Positions 7,245-16,444 are shown, counted from the stretch's first letter. The stretch is DNA of 57,295 bases from Gammaproteobacteria bacterium (GCA_029245905.1 JAQWOJ010000106.1:1-57295); one strand, 5' to 3'. Numbers and translations: made by a program. The notes: a model not told the origin generated them from the sequence alone.

Positions 7245-8444
7245 TTAGTCGTAAGGTCCCACAATAGAAATTGAACAGATATTCTGGTGCGGAAAGCCTC
7301 CCAAGTTATGATTTAAGCCCAACTTAGGATTCGATAGTTGCCGCGCACCAGCCCTTCCATTTAGCTGCAGATAATTTTCATAAATCATTCTTAATCCAGA
7401 TGCTCCGATCGGATGCCCAAAACACTTAAGACCCCCATCTATTTGACAAGGAGTTTTACCATCGGCATCGAAATTTCCATCCAATACGTCGTTTACTCCT
7501 TTACCTTCCTCTGCTAGCTGCAGATCTTCCATGGTAACCAACTCTGTAATCGAAAAACAATCGTGCACTTCTGTCATGGTGATTTCTTCTTTTGGCTTTC
7601 TTATACCTGCCTCATCATACGCCCTTTGCGATGCAATACGCGTAGTCTTCAAATAGGATCCATCCCAGCTGTCATGGCTCGATTCTGTGCCATTCGAAAC
7701 CGCTAATTGCAAAGCTTTTACAGACACAAGGTTTTCTTTGCCGAGAGTTTTAGCGATCTCAGGCGTAGTAACGATGGCGCAAGCAGACCCGTCACTAACC
7801 CCACAACAATCAAAAAGACCTATCGGCTCCGCAATATAAGGAGCATTCAACGCTTGATCTGAGGTAATTTCTCGTTGGAGGTGGGCTTTGGGATTTTTAA
7901 CACCGTTCGCATGGCTCTTCACAGAGACATGGGCCATTGCCCTCTTTAAATCTTCCTTGTTGTGATTGTGTTTTGCGCGATAGCCCGTGGCCAACTGAGC
8001 AAATGCTCCTGGTGCTGATAAATTGGGCCAGTACATATCGTTTTCCAAGCCCCTAGATCTTTGCGGTAGTCCCCCGTATCCAGTGTCCTTAAGCTTCTCA
8101 ACACCCAGAGCCAGAGCAATATCACAGGCCCCAGAAGCAACTGCGTAAACAGCGCCACGGAAAGCTTCAGTTCCTGTGGCGCACATGTTTTCAACTTTCG
8201 TAACAGGGATATAATTGAGGCGCAAGGCAATCGCTAAAGGCATCGCGGAAGCACCAACATTAAATGCATCTATGCCAGCGCCAAACCAAGCTGCCTCAAT
8301 TTGATTTCTCTCTACCCCCGCATCTTTAATACACTCCTCAAATGCCTCCACCATAAGATCGGAAGGGCTTGAATCCCAACGCTCACCAAATTTACTGCAA
8401 CCCATTCCTAAAATGACAACCTTATCTTTAATTCCACTCGCCAT
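7245..8444 (-). CDS. SCP2-type thiolase
   Basis: A 399-residue thiolase of the SCP-x/lipid-transfer type, without the C-terminal sterol-carrier domain. The nucleophile is C88 in ENMCATGTEAF, the histidines are H294 (VHDCF) and H344 (CFGHPIGASG), and all are intact, so it should be active in cleaving (or forming) a 3-ketoacyl-CoA. ATG 8444 gives a normal N-terminus (DKVVILGMGCSKFGE). It is preceded by the HMG-CoA-synthase-like/DUF35 fusion gene 85 nt away. Thiolases of this subfamily often need a DUF35 partner to fold or to channel substrate, and the fusion probably provides it. In eukaryotes the related SCPx thiolase handles 2-methyl-branched 3-ketoacyl-CoAs. Confidence 0.85.
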   Translation of the reverse strand: MASGIKDKVVILGMGCSKFGERWDSSPSDLMVEAFEECIKDAGVERNQIEAAWFGAGIDAFNVGASAMPLAIALRLNYIPVTKVENMCATGTEAFRGAVYAVASGACDIALALGVEKLKDTGYGGLPQRSRGLENDMYWPNLSAPGAFAQLATGYRAKHNHNKEDLKRAMAHVSVKSHANGVKNPKAHLQREITSDQALNAPYIAEPIGLFDCCGVSDGSACAIVTTPEIAKTLGKENLVSVKALQLAVSNGTESSHDSWDGSYLKTTRIASQRAYDEAGIRKPKEEITMTEVHDCFSITELVTMEDLQLAEEGKGVNDVLDGNFDADGKTPCQIDGGLKCFGHPIGASGLRMIYENYLQLNGRAGARQLSNPKLGLNHNLGGFPHQNICSISIVGPYD

Positions 8445-8529
8445 TTCTAATCACCCACTTTTTATCGTTAGTTACTATAACTTATCCCTGCGGCTAAGTT
8501 TGTTTGGTTTTCGTATGAAAACCGTATGT

Positions 8530-9969
8530 CTAATCTTCAATAACTGCCTTCCAAAAATACTTTTTAAACCCTCGAACCGCGTCAAACTGACGAACACGAA
8601 AATGGACAGATAAAATTGAGCCGGTATCAATTTTGCCGTCTTCTACTTCTGTAAAGTCCATCATGATTTTACCCCCGCCATCAAACTCAACCATGCCGAA
8701 ATAAGCAGGAGGGCTCCAATCAAAAGTAAGCCTGTCAGCCGTCCAAGTGGCTACTCTGCCTTTTTTATCGGAGAAGTAATATTCATCTTGGCTATCAAGC
8801 ATATTGCATTCCGGGTTAACGCAGTATTTTTCCCGAGGAATCTGGACAGTTCCACATTCTCTACATTTCCCACCAATAAACCCAGTTAGTAAATCTTTTC
8901 TTCGGTTATACCCCGATAGAAAGGTCTGTTTGTCGACCTCCCCTCGCTTACCAATATCTTTTTCCAACAGATTATTAAAGCTCAGGAATTTATTATAATT
9001 GGTTTCTTCGCGACGATTCTTAATCGCCGCATCAACCCCAATAACCGGCTTATAATTTACGATCGCGTCCGTTGCTTTAAAAAGAATTGCATCACAACCT
9101 TGCCCGAAGCCAACTAGTAAGATGTGCTCTCCGGGCGATGCTAGTTCTAATGCTTTAACCAACAACAAGAGTGGTTGAGCTGCCCCCGCTACGCCTATAT
9201 TCTGGATCTGGTTATCCACCACCATTTCACTGTCAATTCCTAGCCTTTTTGCTAAAACACCGGGGGTCCTGGGCTGATCGCTAGGGACAATGAAATGTTT
9301 AATGTCGCCAATATTAACGTCGGTTGCGGTTAATAATTTGTTAACCGTATGCGGAATAGCTTTCATATATCCTTCGTCTCGGATCCATCGCTCTTCCCAG
9401 TCGTAGTCAAAATCAGAGTCCTCCCCTCGATAATGATCCACGAAATCGCTAGCATAGGTTTCGATGGCAAGACATTCTGCGACTACATCTTTTGAACCGA
9501 TTAGCACCGAGGCGGCAGCATCACCCCACAGCATCTCTGATCGAGAGCCTGCCTTGGTCCTGCGATGCTCTGACGCAACAAGAAGTGTGTCACTTTCAGC
9601 ATTCGACTCGAGTAAAGAGATGAGCGATGAAGTTCCCGCCCTCTGTGAACCACCGACATCCATCGTTCGGATCGTCCTATTAAGATTCAAAGCCTCGGAT
9701 ACTACAACAGAGTTTTGTCGATCGGTAAAAGGGAACGTCGTTGATGCGAGATAGAGAGCGTTTATCTTTGCATCCTTTTGCGAGACTAGACAGTTAGTAG
9801 CCGCCTCAACTGCCATAGTTATAGAGTCCTCATCCCAATTACACATAGCTCGTTCGCCCTTAGCCAGTGAGTTTAAACTTGAATCAAACCAAGCATTGGC
9901 CTCAGCGATCGTTTTTTTATTTAACCTCGCGCGCGGTATATATGCACCGTAGGCAGTAATTCCGACCAT
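8530..9969 (-). CDS. HMG-CoA synthase-like protein fused to a DUF35 zinc-ribbon/OB domain
   Basis: A 479-residue fusion. Residues 1 to about 305 have the ketosynthase III/HMG-CoA-synthase thiolase fold (GWGD-type LWGDAAASVLIG at about 147-158). From about 355 to the end lies a DUF35 domain with a zinc ribbon (C369, C372, C383, C388) and an OB fold. The catalytic positions look replaced: Q109 for the cysteine (GGSQRAGTSSL), S230 for the histidine (FIVPSDQP) and V260 for the asparagine (NIGVAGAAQP). It therefore may be a scaffold or acyl-CoA binding partner, not a condensing enzyme. In archaea, thiolase, HMG-CoA synthase and DUF35 form one complex. Here the last two are fused and the thiolase gene is next. 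It is 10 nt downstream of an acyl-CoA dehydrogenase gene. Confidence 0.82.
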   Translation of the reverse strand: MVGITAYGAYIPRARLNKKTIAEANAWFDSSLNSLAKGERAMCNWDEDSITMAVEAATNCLVSQKDAKINALYLASTTFPFTDRQNSVVVSEALNLNRTIRTMDVGGSQRAGTSSLISLLESNAESDTLLVASEHRRTKAGSRSEMLWGDAAASVLIGSKDVVAECLAIETYASDFVDHYRGEDSDFDYDWEERWIRDEGYMKAIPHTVNKLLTATDVNIGDIKHFIVPSDQPRTPGVLAKRLGIDSEMVVDNQIQNIGVAGAAQPLLLLVKALELASPGEHILLVGFGQGCDAILFKATDAIVNYKPVIGVDAAIKNRREETNYNKFLSFNNLLEKDIGKRGEVDKQTFLSGYNRRKDLLTGFIGGKCRECGTVQIPREKYCVNPECNMLDSQDEYYFSDKKGRVATWTADRLTFDWSPPAYFGMVEFDGGGKIMMDFTEVEDGKIDTGSILSVHFRVRQFDAVRGFKKYFWKAVIED

Positions 9970-9979
9970 ATCCGTCCTC

Positions 9980-11119
9980 TTAAACAGTTCTTCCTATTAC
10001 TAATTTCATTATCTCAGATGTACCGCCGTAAATTCTCCTTACGCGAGAATCAACAAACAGTCGCGAAATAGGATACTCATTCATGTAACCGTACCCACCA
10101 AATAGTTGCAAGCATCCATCCACAATTTTATTGCCAGCTTCCGTAGTCCATAGCTTAGCCATAGCGCCCTCTTCTGGAGTTAACCGACCCTCTAGAATTT
10201 TTACTAAGCATTGATCGATATAAGACCAGCCTACAGCTAGGTCAGTTTTCATCTCAGCTAATTTGAACTGAGTATTCTGAAACTCATAGACTTTGATCCC
10301 GAATGCCTGTCTTTCCTTTACATAATTTACCGTCAGCTCATAAGCGCGCTGCGCTTCAGCTAAAGCACGACAAGCTATAGTAATTCGCTCCCTTGGGAGC
10401 TCATTCATTAGCACCGCAAAGCCACCGCCTGCTTTGCCAAGGAGGTTACTCACAGGGACATGCACGTCCGAAAAAAACATTTCTGAAGTGTCCGCAGCTT
10501 TCTGCCCAATTTTCTCCAAATTCCTGCCGCGGCTGAATCCATCTCGATCAGCTTCTACAATGATTAGGCTCACCCCTTTAGCACCAGCTTCAGGATCTGT
10601 CGAGCACGCCAATAGAACGAAATCGCAGCTCTGGCCATTAGTTATAAAAGTCTTCTGGCCGTTGATTATATATTCATCTCCTTTTTGTACAGCAGTTGTT
10701 CGCATAGCCTTAAGATCACTGCCACAACCAGGCTCTGTCATCCCAATCGCAGCAATCGCCTCTCCTGTCACCATTTTAGGTAACCACCTGCGCTTTTGCT
10801 CATCCTCACCGTTATGCAGCAAGTAGTAGGCAACGATATCTGAAGAGACCGAAAAGCCCACGCTAGCACCACCGATGGCGAACCCAACCTCTTCTGAGAG
10901 CACCATGTTATAAAGAAAATCAGCGCCAGGTCCTCCATATTCTTCAGGTACACCGCAGCAATGAAATCCATTTTCTCCAGCCTTCAGCCAAAACTCTCTG
11001 GGCAAGCAACCTTCTTTTTCCCACTGATCTATGTTTGGCTCTAATTCCTCTCGAAAGAAGCGTCGCGCGTTAGCGCGAAAAAGTTCATGATCAGTATTGT
11101 AGATTGCTCGGTCATGCAT
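9980..11119 (-). CDS. Acyl-CoA dehydrogenase (long-chain/isovaleryl-like)
   Basis: A 379-residue acyl-CoA dehydrogenase of standard length, the first gene of the eight-gene operon. FAD-binding segments IGMTEPGCGSDL and YIINGQKTFITNG are present, as are ELPRERITIA, RQAFG and LFGGYGYMNEYPISR. The C-terminal motif is IYGGTSEIMK, with Gly where medium-chain enzymes have Glu. This is normal for LCAD-like enzymes, whose base sits in an earlier helix, possibly the Glu in AYELTVNYV. It would make the first alpha,beta double bond in the cycle. A second dehydrogenase (5503-7182) in the same operon suggests two desaturations on different intermediates. The 135 nt upstream, after the cysQ stop, should hold the operon promoter, but no clear boxes are seen. 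Confidence 0.87.
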   Translation of the reverse strand: MHDRAIYNTDHELFRANARRFFREELEPNIDQWEKEGCLPREFWLKAGENGFHCCGVPEEYGGPGADFLYNMVLSEEVGFAIGGASVGFSVSSDIVAYYLLHNGEDEQKRRWLPKMVTGEAIAAIGMTEPGCGSDLKAMRTTAVQKGDEYIINGQKTFITNGQSCDFVLLACSTDPEAGAKGVSLIIVEADRDGFSRGRNLEKIGQKAADTSEMFFSDVHVPVSNLLGKAGGGFAVLMNELPRERITIACRALAEAQRAYELTVNYVKERQAFGIKVYEFQNTQFKLAEMKTDLAVGWSYIDQCLVKILEGRLTPEEGAMAKLWTTEAGNKIVDGCLQLFGGYGYMNEYPISRLFVDSRVRRIYGGTSEIMKLVIGRTV

Positions 11120-11254
11120 TTTTTCGTGTTTCCTGATGAATGATAATTGAAAATTTAACTCGCCGATTTTAGTCGAAATGGGGCCTGATTGCGACGTCAG
11201 GAATGCTTTTTTGGATTCTTTAAATCATAGTTGCATCAAACTGAGTCGTGAGCA

Positions 11255-12118
11255 TTAGTCGGTAGATTGGACCATGCTCGGAGTCAGAAGTTCTTGCCAT
11301 CCATAAGCTTTGTCCGCAATAGCAATAAAATGCGGATTTATTAGGTCTGATTTGCCGTTGTATCTTAGACTTTGAAACGAAGTATCAAAAATATCGCCGC
11401 CAGCTGCCAGCAGAATTGCATGCGCGGCCCCCGTGTCCCACTCGCATGTCGGCGCAAACCTTGGGTAGATATCTGCTTCGCCTTCGGCTAGAAGGCATAT
11501 TTTCAATGAGCTTCCCATACTCACTACTTCAACCTTATCGAATTTCGCTCCTATTGCTTGAATAGCCTGATCCACTAGCCGATCTCGATGGCTCCGGCTA
11601 GCTATGACCCGAGCGACATTGCCACGTTCTCGGCATTTAGACACTTTAATTGCCGCAACCGAGTCGTTGTCGTCTATCTTCCAAGCCCCGACTCCCAACT
11701 TGCCCAAATAAGTAGTCCCGGTAACGGGCACATGAACTACTCCCATATCCGGCACACCATTTCGAATATGAGCGATATTTACCGTAAACTCTCCGTTGCG
11801 ACTTATAAACTCTTTCGTACCATCCAAAGGATCGACCAGCCAATAATTCAACCACGACGAACGCGTCTTGAAAGGAGGTATCTTTTCGATCTCTTCTGAA
11901 AGAACTGGAATCTCCGGGGTCCACTCCTTTAATTCTTCGACAATAACAAAGTTGGACCGTTGGTCCGCTTCCGTTAGCGGCGAATCATCTCGCTTATAAG
12001 TAACATCGAATCCTCGCTCTCGCGCGTAAACGTCAAGTATTTCAGATCCCGCCGATCGCGCTATTGTCAGCAACCTAGATAGTTGCGCGTCACTCCAAAT
12101 TAGTGAATTTTTCTGCAT
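11255..12118 (-). CDS. cysQ: 3'(2'),5'-bisphosphate nucleotidase CysQ
   Basis: A 287-residue member of the inositol monophosphatase superfamily that hydrolyses 3'-phosphoadenosine 5'-phosphate to AMP, clearing a by-product of sulfate assimilation. Metal-binding residues are visible: EE at 75-76 in VLSEEIE, DPLDGTKEF at 96-104, and WDTGAAHAI near 225. The length is slightly above the usual 246-275. It is divergent from yrfG with a 95-nt gap containing a 17-bp palindrome. The cysQ-yrfG neighbourhood is common in gammaproteobacteria (often with nudE, not seen here). Confidence 0.92.
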   Translation of the reverse strand: MQKNSLIWSDAQLSRLLTIARSAGSEILDVYARERGFDVTYKRDDSPLTEADQRSNFVIVEELKEWTPEIPVLSEEIEKIPPFKTRSSWLNYWLVDPLDGTKEFISRNGEFTVNIAHIRNGVPDMGVVHVPVTGTTYLGKLGVGAWKIDDNDSVAAIKVSKCRERGNVARVIASRSHRDRLVDQAIQAIGAKFDKVEVVSMGSSLKICLLAEGEADIYPRFAPTCEWDTGAAHAILLAAGGDIFDTSFQSLRYNGKSDLINPHFIAIADKAYGWQELLTPSMVQSTD

Positions 12119-12159
12119 GAAATTTTAATATTGATAAATGTTTGCTTTACGATACGATT

Positions 12160-12176
12160 AGTCATGTTGCATGACT
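12160..12176. promoter_or_regulatory. 17-bp palindrome between divergent cysQ and yrfG
   Basis: AGTCATG (12160-12166), a 3-nt spacer TTG, then CATGACT (12170-12176) form a perfect inverted repeat in the short divergent intergenic region. It may be an operator for a dimeric regulator controlling one or both genes. No regulator gene is adjacent and the binder is not recognised. Confidence 0.3.
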
Positions 12177-12213
12177 CTCGCTGAGTTGCCAAGAAAAAAT
12201 TGATGAGCAGAAA

Positions 12214-12873
12214 ATGCCTCCTTGGTCAAAAATCGATACAATTATGTTTGATATGGATGGGACCCTATTGGATCTTCATTTCGACAACTATTTTTGGCTA
12301 GTTCTGATCCCAAAGATCTATTCTGAAAAACATGGTATCTCAAAGCAATCAGCGCTCGAGATAATTTTAACGAAAACTGAAAAAGTTCGCGGCACGTTAA
12401 AATGGTATTGTTTGGACTACTGGAGAAAAGAACTAAAGATTGATATTTTAAATTTAAAAATGAGTATCACCCATAAAATTGCGATTCGCCCTAACGCAGG
12501 ATCATTTCTGTCAGCGCTCAAGGAGAGAAATAAAAATCTACTGCTAGTTACCAATGCCCACCCAGCGAGTCTAGATATTAAAATGAAGCATGCAGCGATT
12601 TTTCACTATTTCGACCAACTGATTAGCTCTCATAACTTAAGGTTAGCGAAAGAAAACCAAGGCTTTTGGAATCAATTACAGAAGGTAGAATCCTTCGAAC
12701 CTAGCCGCACAATACTTTTTGACGATTCTTTGCCCGTTCTTTATCAAGCTCAACGAGAAGGGATTAAGTACTTGTACGGGATTCGGAAACCGGACAGTCA
12801 AAAACCAAAGATAATAAGCAGCGAGTTTCCTTTGGTCGAAGATTTTAAAGACCTTTTGCCTATAGCGATCTAA
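12214..12873 (+). CDS. yrfG: GMP/IMP 5'-nucleotidase YrfG-like (HAD superfamily)
   Basis: A 219-residue haloacid-dehalogenase-type phosphatase. Motif I FDMDGTLLD holds D13 (nucleophile) and D15. Motif II is LLVTNAHPAS, and motif IV is ILFDDSLPVL with the acidic pair. The early LHFDNYFWLVLIP and the WYCLDYWRKEL segment are characteristic of the YrfG subfamily, which in E. coli acts on GMP and IMP. Context agrees: divergent cysQ, and hslR downstream after one base. ATG 12214 is used; a nearby ATG at 12203 is out of frame. Confidence 0.85.
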   Translation: MPPWSKIDTIMFDMDGTLLDLHFDNYFWLVLIPKIYSEKHGISKQSALEIILTKTEKVRGTLKWYCLDYWRKELKIDILNLKMSITHKIAIRPNAGSFLSALKERNKNLLLVTNAHPASLDIKMKHAAIFHYFDQLISSHNLRLAKENQGFWNQLQKVESFEPSRTILFDDSLPVLYQAQREGIKYLYGIRKPDSQKPKIISSEFPLVEDFKDLLPIAI

Positions 12874-12874
12874 C

Positions 12875-13279
12875 ATGACTTCAGAGAGCAACATCATAAA
12901 TCCAAACCGCATACGTATTGACAAATGGTTGTGGGCAGCAAGATTTTATAAGACCCGTGCTATGGCAAAGCAAGCGATTGACGGGGGGAAGGTACATATT
13001 GGTGGGAGCCGACCAAAACCCAGCAAGGAAATTGAACCAGGAGAAAAGATTCGGTTGCGACAAGGGTTTGACGAAAAAACCGTAATAGTAAAAGCATTGT
13101 CGAACCAAAGGCGCGGCGCGAAAGACGCGCAGGAGCTTTATCAAGAAACTAAAGAAAGCGCCGAAAATAGAGAAAAACTTTCACAGCAGCGCAAAGCACA
13201 GCCGAAGCATTGGGCATCGCCTGAAAAACCCAATAAGAAACAAAGGCGTCAAATACAGCAATTCAAACAACAAAATTAA
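12875..13279 (+). CDS. hslR: Heat shock protein 15 (S4-domain RNA-binding HslR)
   Basis: A 134-residue protein with an S4 RNA-binding domain (RIDKWLWAARFYKTRAMAKQAI, residues about 13-35, continuing to about 75) and a basic, Gln/Lys-rich tail ending QQFKQQN. Hsp15 binds free 50S subunits that still carry a peptidyl-tRNA after an aborted round of translation, helping to recycle them after heat shock. Length and tail match E. coli HslR (133 residues). The start follows the yrfG stop by one base, so the two are coupled. Confidence 0.92.
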   Translation: MTSESNIINPNRIRIDKWLWAARFYKTRAMAKQAIDGGKVHIGGSRPKPSKEIEPGEKIRLRQGFDEKTVIVKALSNQRRGAKDAQELYQETKESAENREKLSQQRKAQPKHWASPEKPNKKQRRQIQQFKQQN

Positions 13280-13401
13280 AGAGATTCTGCAAAGGCATAA
13301 GATATTCGCAACCAAGAGGTATATTTGTCATAATGCTGCTCTCTTGCCAGTCAGCGAGCGGAAATTAGAAGAATCAAGGCACAGCTTGATTAGGGGTTAA
13401 T

Positions 13402-14970
13402 TTGACAAAGCAACTCAGTGACTGTCTGCATCGATATCGCTTTCCAAGGTTTGAAAAAAGTTGGGGAGATATACGGCGCGGAATCGAAAAAGAAAGTCTT
13501 CGCGTATCATCTGATGGCCAGCTCTCGGTAACCCCACATCCTATTGCCTTAGGATCTGCTCTTACTAATCCCTTCATTACTACAGATTTTTCTGAAGCTC
13601 TGCTCGAGCTGATTACTCCCGTCTCCGATAGCATAACTGAGTGCCTGCAGGTTCTTGGAAACATTCATCGGTTTACATCCCAAAATATCAAGGAAGGCGA
13701 GATGCTTTGGGCAACGAGTATGCCATGCCCACTCAAAAACAACGAAGAAATTCCTATCGCAAAATATGGCAACTCTAATATTGGGAAGTTAAAAACACTT
13801 TATAGGAATGGCTTGCACCACAGGTATGGAAGCACCATGCAAACTGTCGCTGGCATACACTATAATTTTTCTATGCCAGAGGCTTTCTGGAAATCGTATA
13901 AAAATATCTGTAACTTCGATGGCCCAATAAAAGAATTTCGTACAAAGAAGTATCTGCATCTCATAAGAAATTTTCATCGGAATTCGTGGCTTCTTATTTA
14001 TTTATTTGGGGCGTCTCCAGCAGCTTGCAAGAGCTTTGTAACCGGAAGAAAGCACGATCTGGAAGAATTAGACGAATCGACTTTGTTCAAACCTTATGCG
14101 ACGTGTTTACGAATGAGTAGTTTAGGATACAGAAGCGAGGCGCAAAAATCTCTATTTGTTTGCTATAACGATCTCAAGACTTATGTAGACTGCCTTTATG
14201 AAGCAATGAATACCACTTACGGAGATTATGATGCTATAAGTCAATTGCCCGGTGGTGAATATAAACAAATAAATACGAATCTTTTACAGCTCGAAAATGA
14301 ATTTTACTCAACTATTCGCCCAAAGCGAAATGTTGAACATGGCGAGAGACCCTTAGAATCATTAACCCAATCTGGCATTGAATATATAGAGGTTCGAGCT
14401 CTAGATCTTGACCCATATTCGGCACTTGGGATTAATGAGGAGCAAATTCGCTTCCTGGATGCTTTTTTATTGCATTGCCTGTTAGCAGATAGCCCTGACT
14501 GTACCGAGAGTGAATTCTTCGAAGTAGCAAATAATGTCAACAAAGTAGTTGAAAGTGGCAGGGATCCCACTTTGATATTAGAAAAGGAAAGGAGTCCTAA
14601 GAGTATGCAGGAGTGGGCTCTCGAACTGATTGAGGACATAAGCCACAGCGCCTGCCTCTTAGACAATGCGCACCAGTCAGGCTGTTACTATTCATCGGTA
14701 CTGAGCCAATCCAAAAAAATAAAAAATCCGGAGCTCACTACTTCTGGACGCATCTTAGCGGAAATGGAGAAAAACAGATTTTCTTTTTTTGAATTTTCGA
14801 TGAAGCAATCTAAACTCCATCATCAGACTTTAATTAAAGAAACATTAGATGAAAAAATATCGCACACTTTGAGTAAGACTAGCAACGACTCATTAACGGA
14901 GCAAAAGAAGATAGAAGAATTAGATAAAATAAGTTTCGACGAATTTTTACAGAACTGGAATAAAAAGTAG
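13402..14970 (+). CDS. gshA: Glutamate-cysteine ligase (class I GshA)
   Basis: A 522-residue ATP-dependent ligase making gamma-glutamylcysteine, the first step of glutathione synthesis in the cytoplasm. RRGIEKESLRV near residue 28, TDFSEALLELITP near 60, AGIHYNFSMP near 151 and YIEVRALDLDP near 330 are signature segments of the gammaproteobacterial class. Length is close to E. coli GshA (518). The start is TTG 13402; no ATG gives a complete N-terminus. The second pathway enzyme, gshB, is at 45701. The gene converges with a flavoprotein gene, with stops 14 nt apart. Confidence 0.94.
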   Translation: MTKQLSDCLHRYRFPRFEKSWGDIRRGIEKESLRVSSDGQLSVTPHPIALGSALTNPFITTDFSEALLELITPVSDSITECLQVLGNIHRFTSQNIKEGEMLWATSMPCPLKNNEEIPIAKYGNSNIGKLKTLYRNGLHHRYGSTMQTVAGIHYNFSMPEAFWKSYKNICNFDGPIKEFRTKKYLHLIRNFHRNSWLLIYLFGASPAACKSFVTGRKHDLEELDESTLFKPYATCLRMSSLGYRSEAQKSLFVCYNDLKTYVDCLYEAMNTTYGDYDAISQLPGGEYKQINTNLLQLENEFYSTIRPKRNVEHGERPLESLTQSGIEYIEVRALDLDPYSALGINEEQIRFLDAFLLHCLLADSPDCTESEFFEVANNVNKVVESGRDPTLILEKERSPKSMQEWALELIEDISHSACLLDNAHQSGCYYSSVLSQSKKIKNPELTTSGRILAEMEKNRFSFFEFSMKQSKLHHQTLIKETLDEKISHTLSKTSNDSLTEQKKIEELDKISFDEFLQNWNKK

Positions 14971-14983
14971 TTGCCTCAAGTAT

Positions 14984-16444
14984 TTATTCTCCTCTCGTCC
15001 ACCGGAAAAATTTTTTTAGTAATGGTAAATATTTTTTTGGAAGTCTATCTTTTCTCCACATATTAGCAGCAATTTTATTAGCTTCAGATAAGGTTGGGTA
15101 TATGTGTGTGACCGCGGAAATTTTTTTAAGGCCCATCCCATGAGTCATAGCAAAAATAAATTCTCCTATAAGTTCACCGGCGTGCGGTCCTACTATGGTT
15201 ACTCCAAGGATTTTATCTTTTCTTGGCTGCGTCAATATTTTTATGAACCCGCCAGCGTTACCATCTGTTACCGATCTATCCAATTCATCCATATCAAAGA
15301 AGGTAATTTCATATTCAACGTCTAACGACTCCGCCTGCTGTTCATTCAAGCCGGCTCGGGCAATCTCTGGGCTCGTGAATGTAGCAGACGGGACAATGGA
15401 GTCACTGGCTTTAGAGCGCCAAAACCCGCTTAGCATGGCGTTGAGAGAAGCAAAAAAAGCCTGATATGATGCCGTGTGTGTAAATTGATGAGGGCTCGCA
15501 ACATCACCACAGGCGAATATGTTTGGATACGCCGTTTGCATAGCCGCATTCACCGCAATATTTCCATTCGAAGTCAGCGGCAAATCTAAATTTTCGAGTC
15601 CAAATCCGGAGGTATTTGCAATTCGACCCACCGCAATTAAAACTTCATCAAATTCAATCCTGATAGTCTGCTCCTTGTTTTTCACATTAGCATAGCTTTG
15701 CACGTCATTTTGACCAAACTCGACAACCTCATGGTCAGTCAAGACACTAATGCCATCTCTAGCAAATTGGTCTTCGAGTAGAAACGAAACTTCAGAATCC
15801 TCTCGACCCATTATTCTCGACGCCGAATCAATTTGAGTTACCGTCGAGCCTAGGCTTCCGAATGCCTGAGCTAGTTCACAACCGATCGGTCCCCCTCCAA
15901 TAACGAGGAATCGCTTCGGCAACTCGGTCAAGCCCCAAACTGTATCGGACGTCAAATAGCGGATATTTTGAATACCCGGAATATCCGGCACTAGGGGACT
16001 TGCGCCAGTGGCCAAAATTATTGATCGAGTAGTAATATTTCTGCCATTGACAGAAACTAAAAAAGGACTCTCTATTTTAGCTTCGCCTTTTATGCATTCG
16101 ACTCCAAGCGAAGTATAACGCGCAACAGAATCATGAGGAGCTATAGTTCCGATTACAGCTCTTATCCTATCCATCACTTTCGCAAAATTAATTTCACCAG
16201 AGAAATTATCTATACCAAATTGCTCAGCATGCCGAAAATCAGAAATCATTCGAGAACTTCGAATTAGCGCTTTGCTAGGAACGCAGCCTGTATTAAGGCA
16301 ATCCCCTCCCATTTTATCCTTCTCTATCAGTATGACTTTGGCCTGCGCTCCGCTAGCGATTATGGACGAAACCAGACCGGCTGAACCGGCCCCGATAACT
16401 ACCACATTTGCTTCAAATTGCTTTGGCTTAGCAAATTTTTTCAT
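14984..16444 (-). CDS. Pyridine nucleotide-disulfide oxidoreductase, mercuric reductase-like
   Basis: A 486-residue flavoprotein from ATG 16444. FAD-binding VVIGAGSAG is at 15-23, the redox disulfide is C49/C54 in GGDCLNTGCVPSKAL, an NAD(P)-binding VIGGGPIGCELAQAFGSLG segment is near 185, and a C-terminal HIYPTLSEANKIA gives the active-site His of the dimer partner. It lacks an N-terminal HMA domain and the C-terminal Cys pair of true MerA, so mercury reduction is not supported. The start codon lies inside the end of the upstream TVP38 gene (17-nt overlap), a pairing common in proteobacteria. The substrate is unknown. A longer start at 16483 would add 13 residues and is less likely. Confidence 0.85.
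   Translation of the reverse strand: MKKFAKPKQFEANVVVIGAGSAGLVSSIIASGAQAKVILIEKDKMGGDCLNTGCVPSKALIRSSRMISDFRHAEQFGIDNFSGEINFAKVMDRIRAVIGTIAPHDSVARYTSLGVECIKGEAKIESPFLVSVNGRNITTRSIILATGASPLVPDIPGIQNIRYLTSDTVWGLTELPKRFLVIGGGPIGCELAQAFGSLGSTVTQIDSASRIMGREDSEVSFLLEDQFARDGISVLTDHEVVEFGQNDVQSYANVKNKEQTIRIEFDEVLIAVGRIANTSGFGLENLDLPLTSNGNIAVNAAMQTAYPNIFACGDVASPHQFTHTASYQAFFASLNAMLSGFWRSKASDSIVPSATFTSPEIARAGLNEQQAESLDVEYEITFFDMDELDRSVTDGNAGGFIKILTQPRKDKILGVTIVGPHAGELIGEFIFAMTHGMGLKKISAVTHIYPTLSEANKIAANMWRKDRLPKKYLPLLKKFFRWTRGE

Noticed and set aside
14984-16444. True mercuric reductase (MerA)
   Set aside because: It lacks the HMA domain and C-terminal vicinal Cys pair, and no mer operon genes are nearby.
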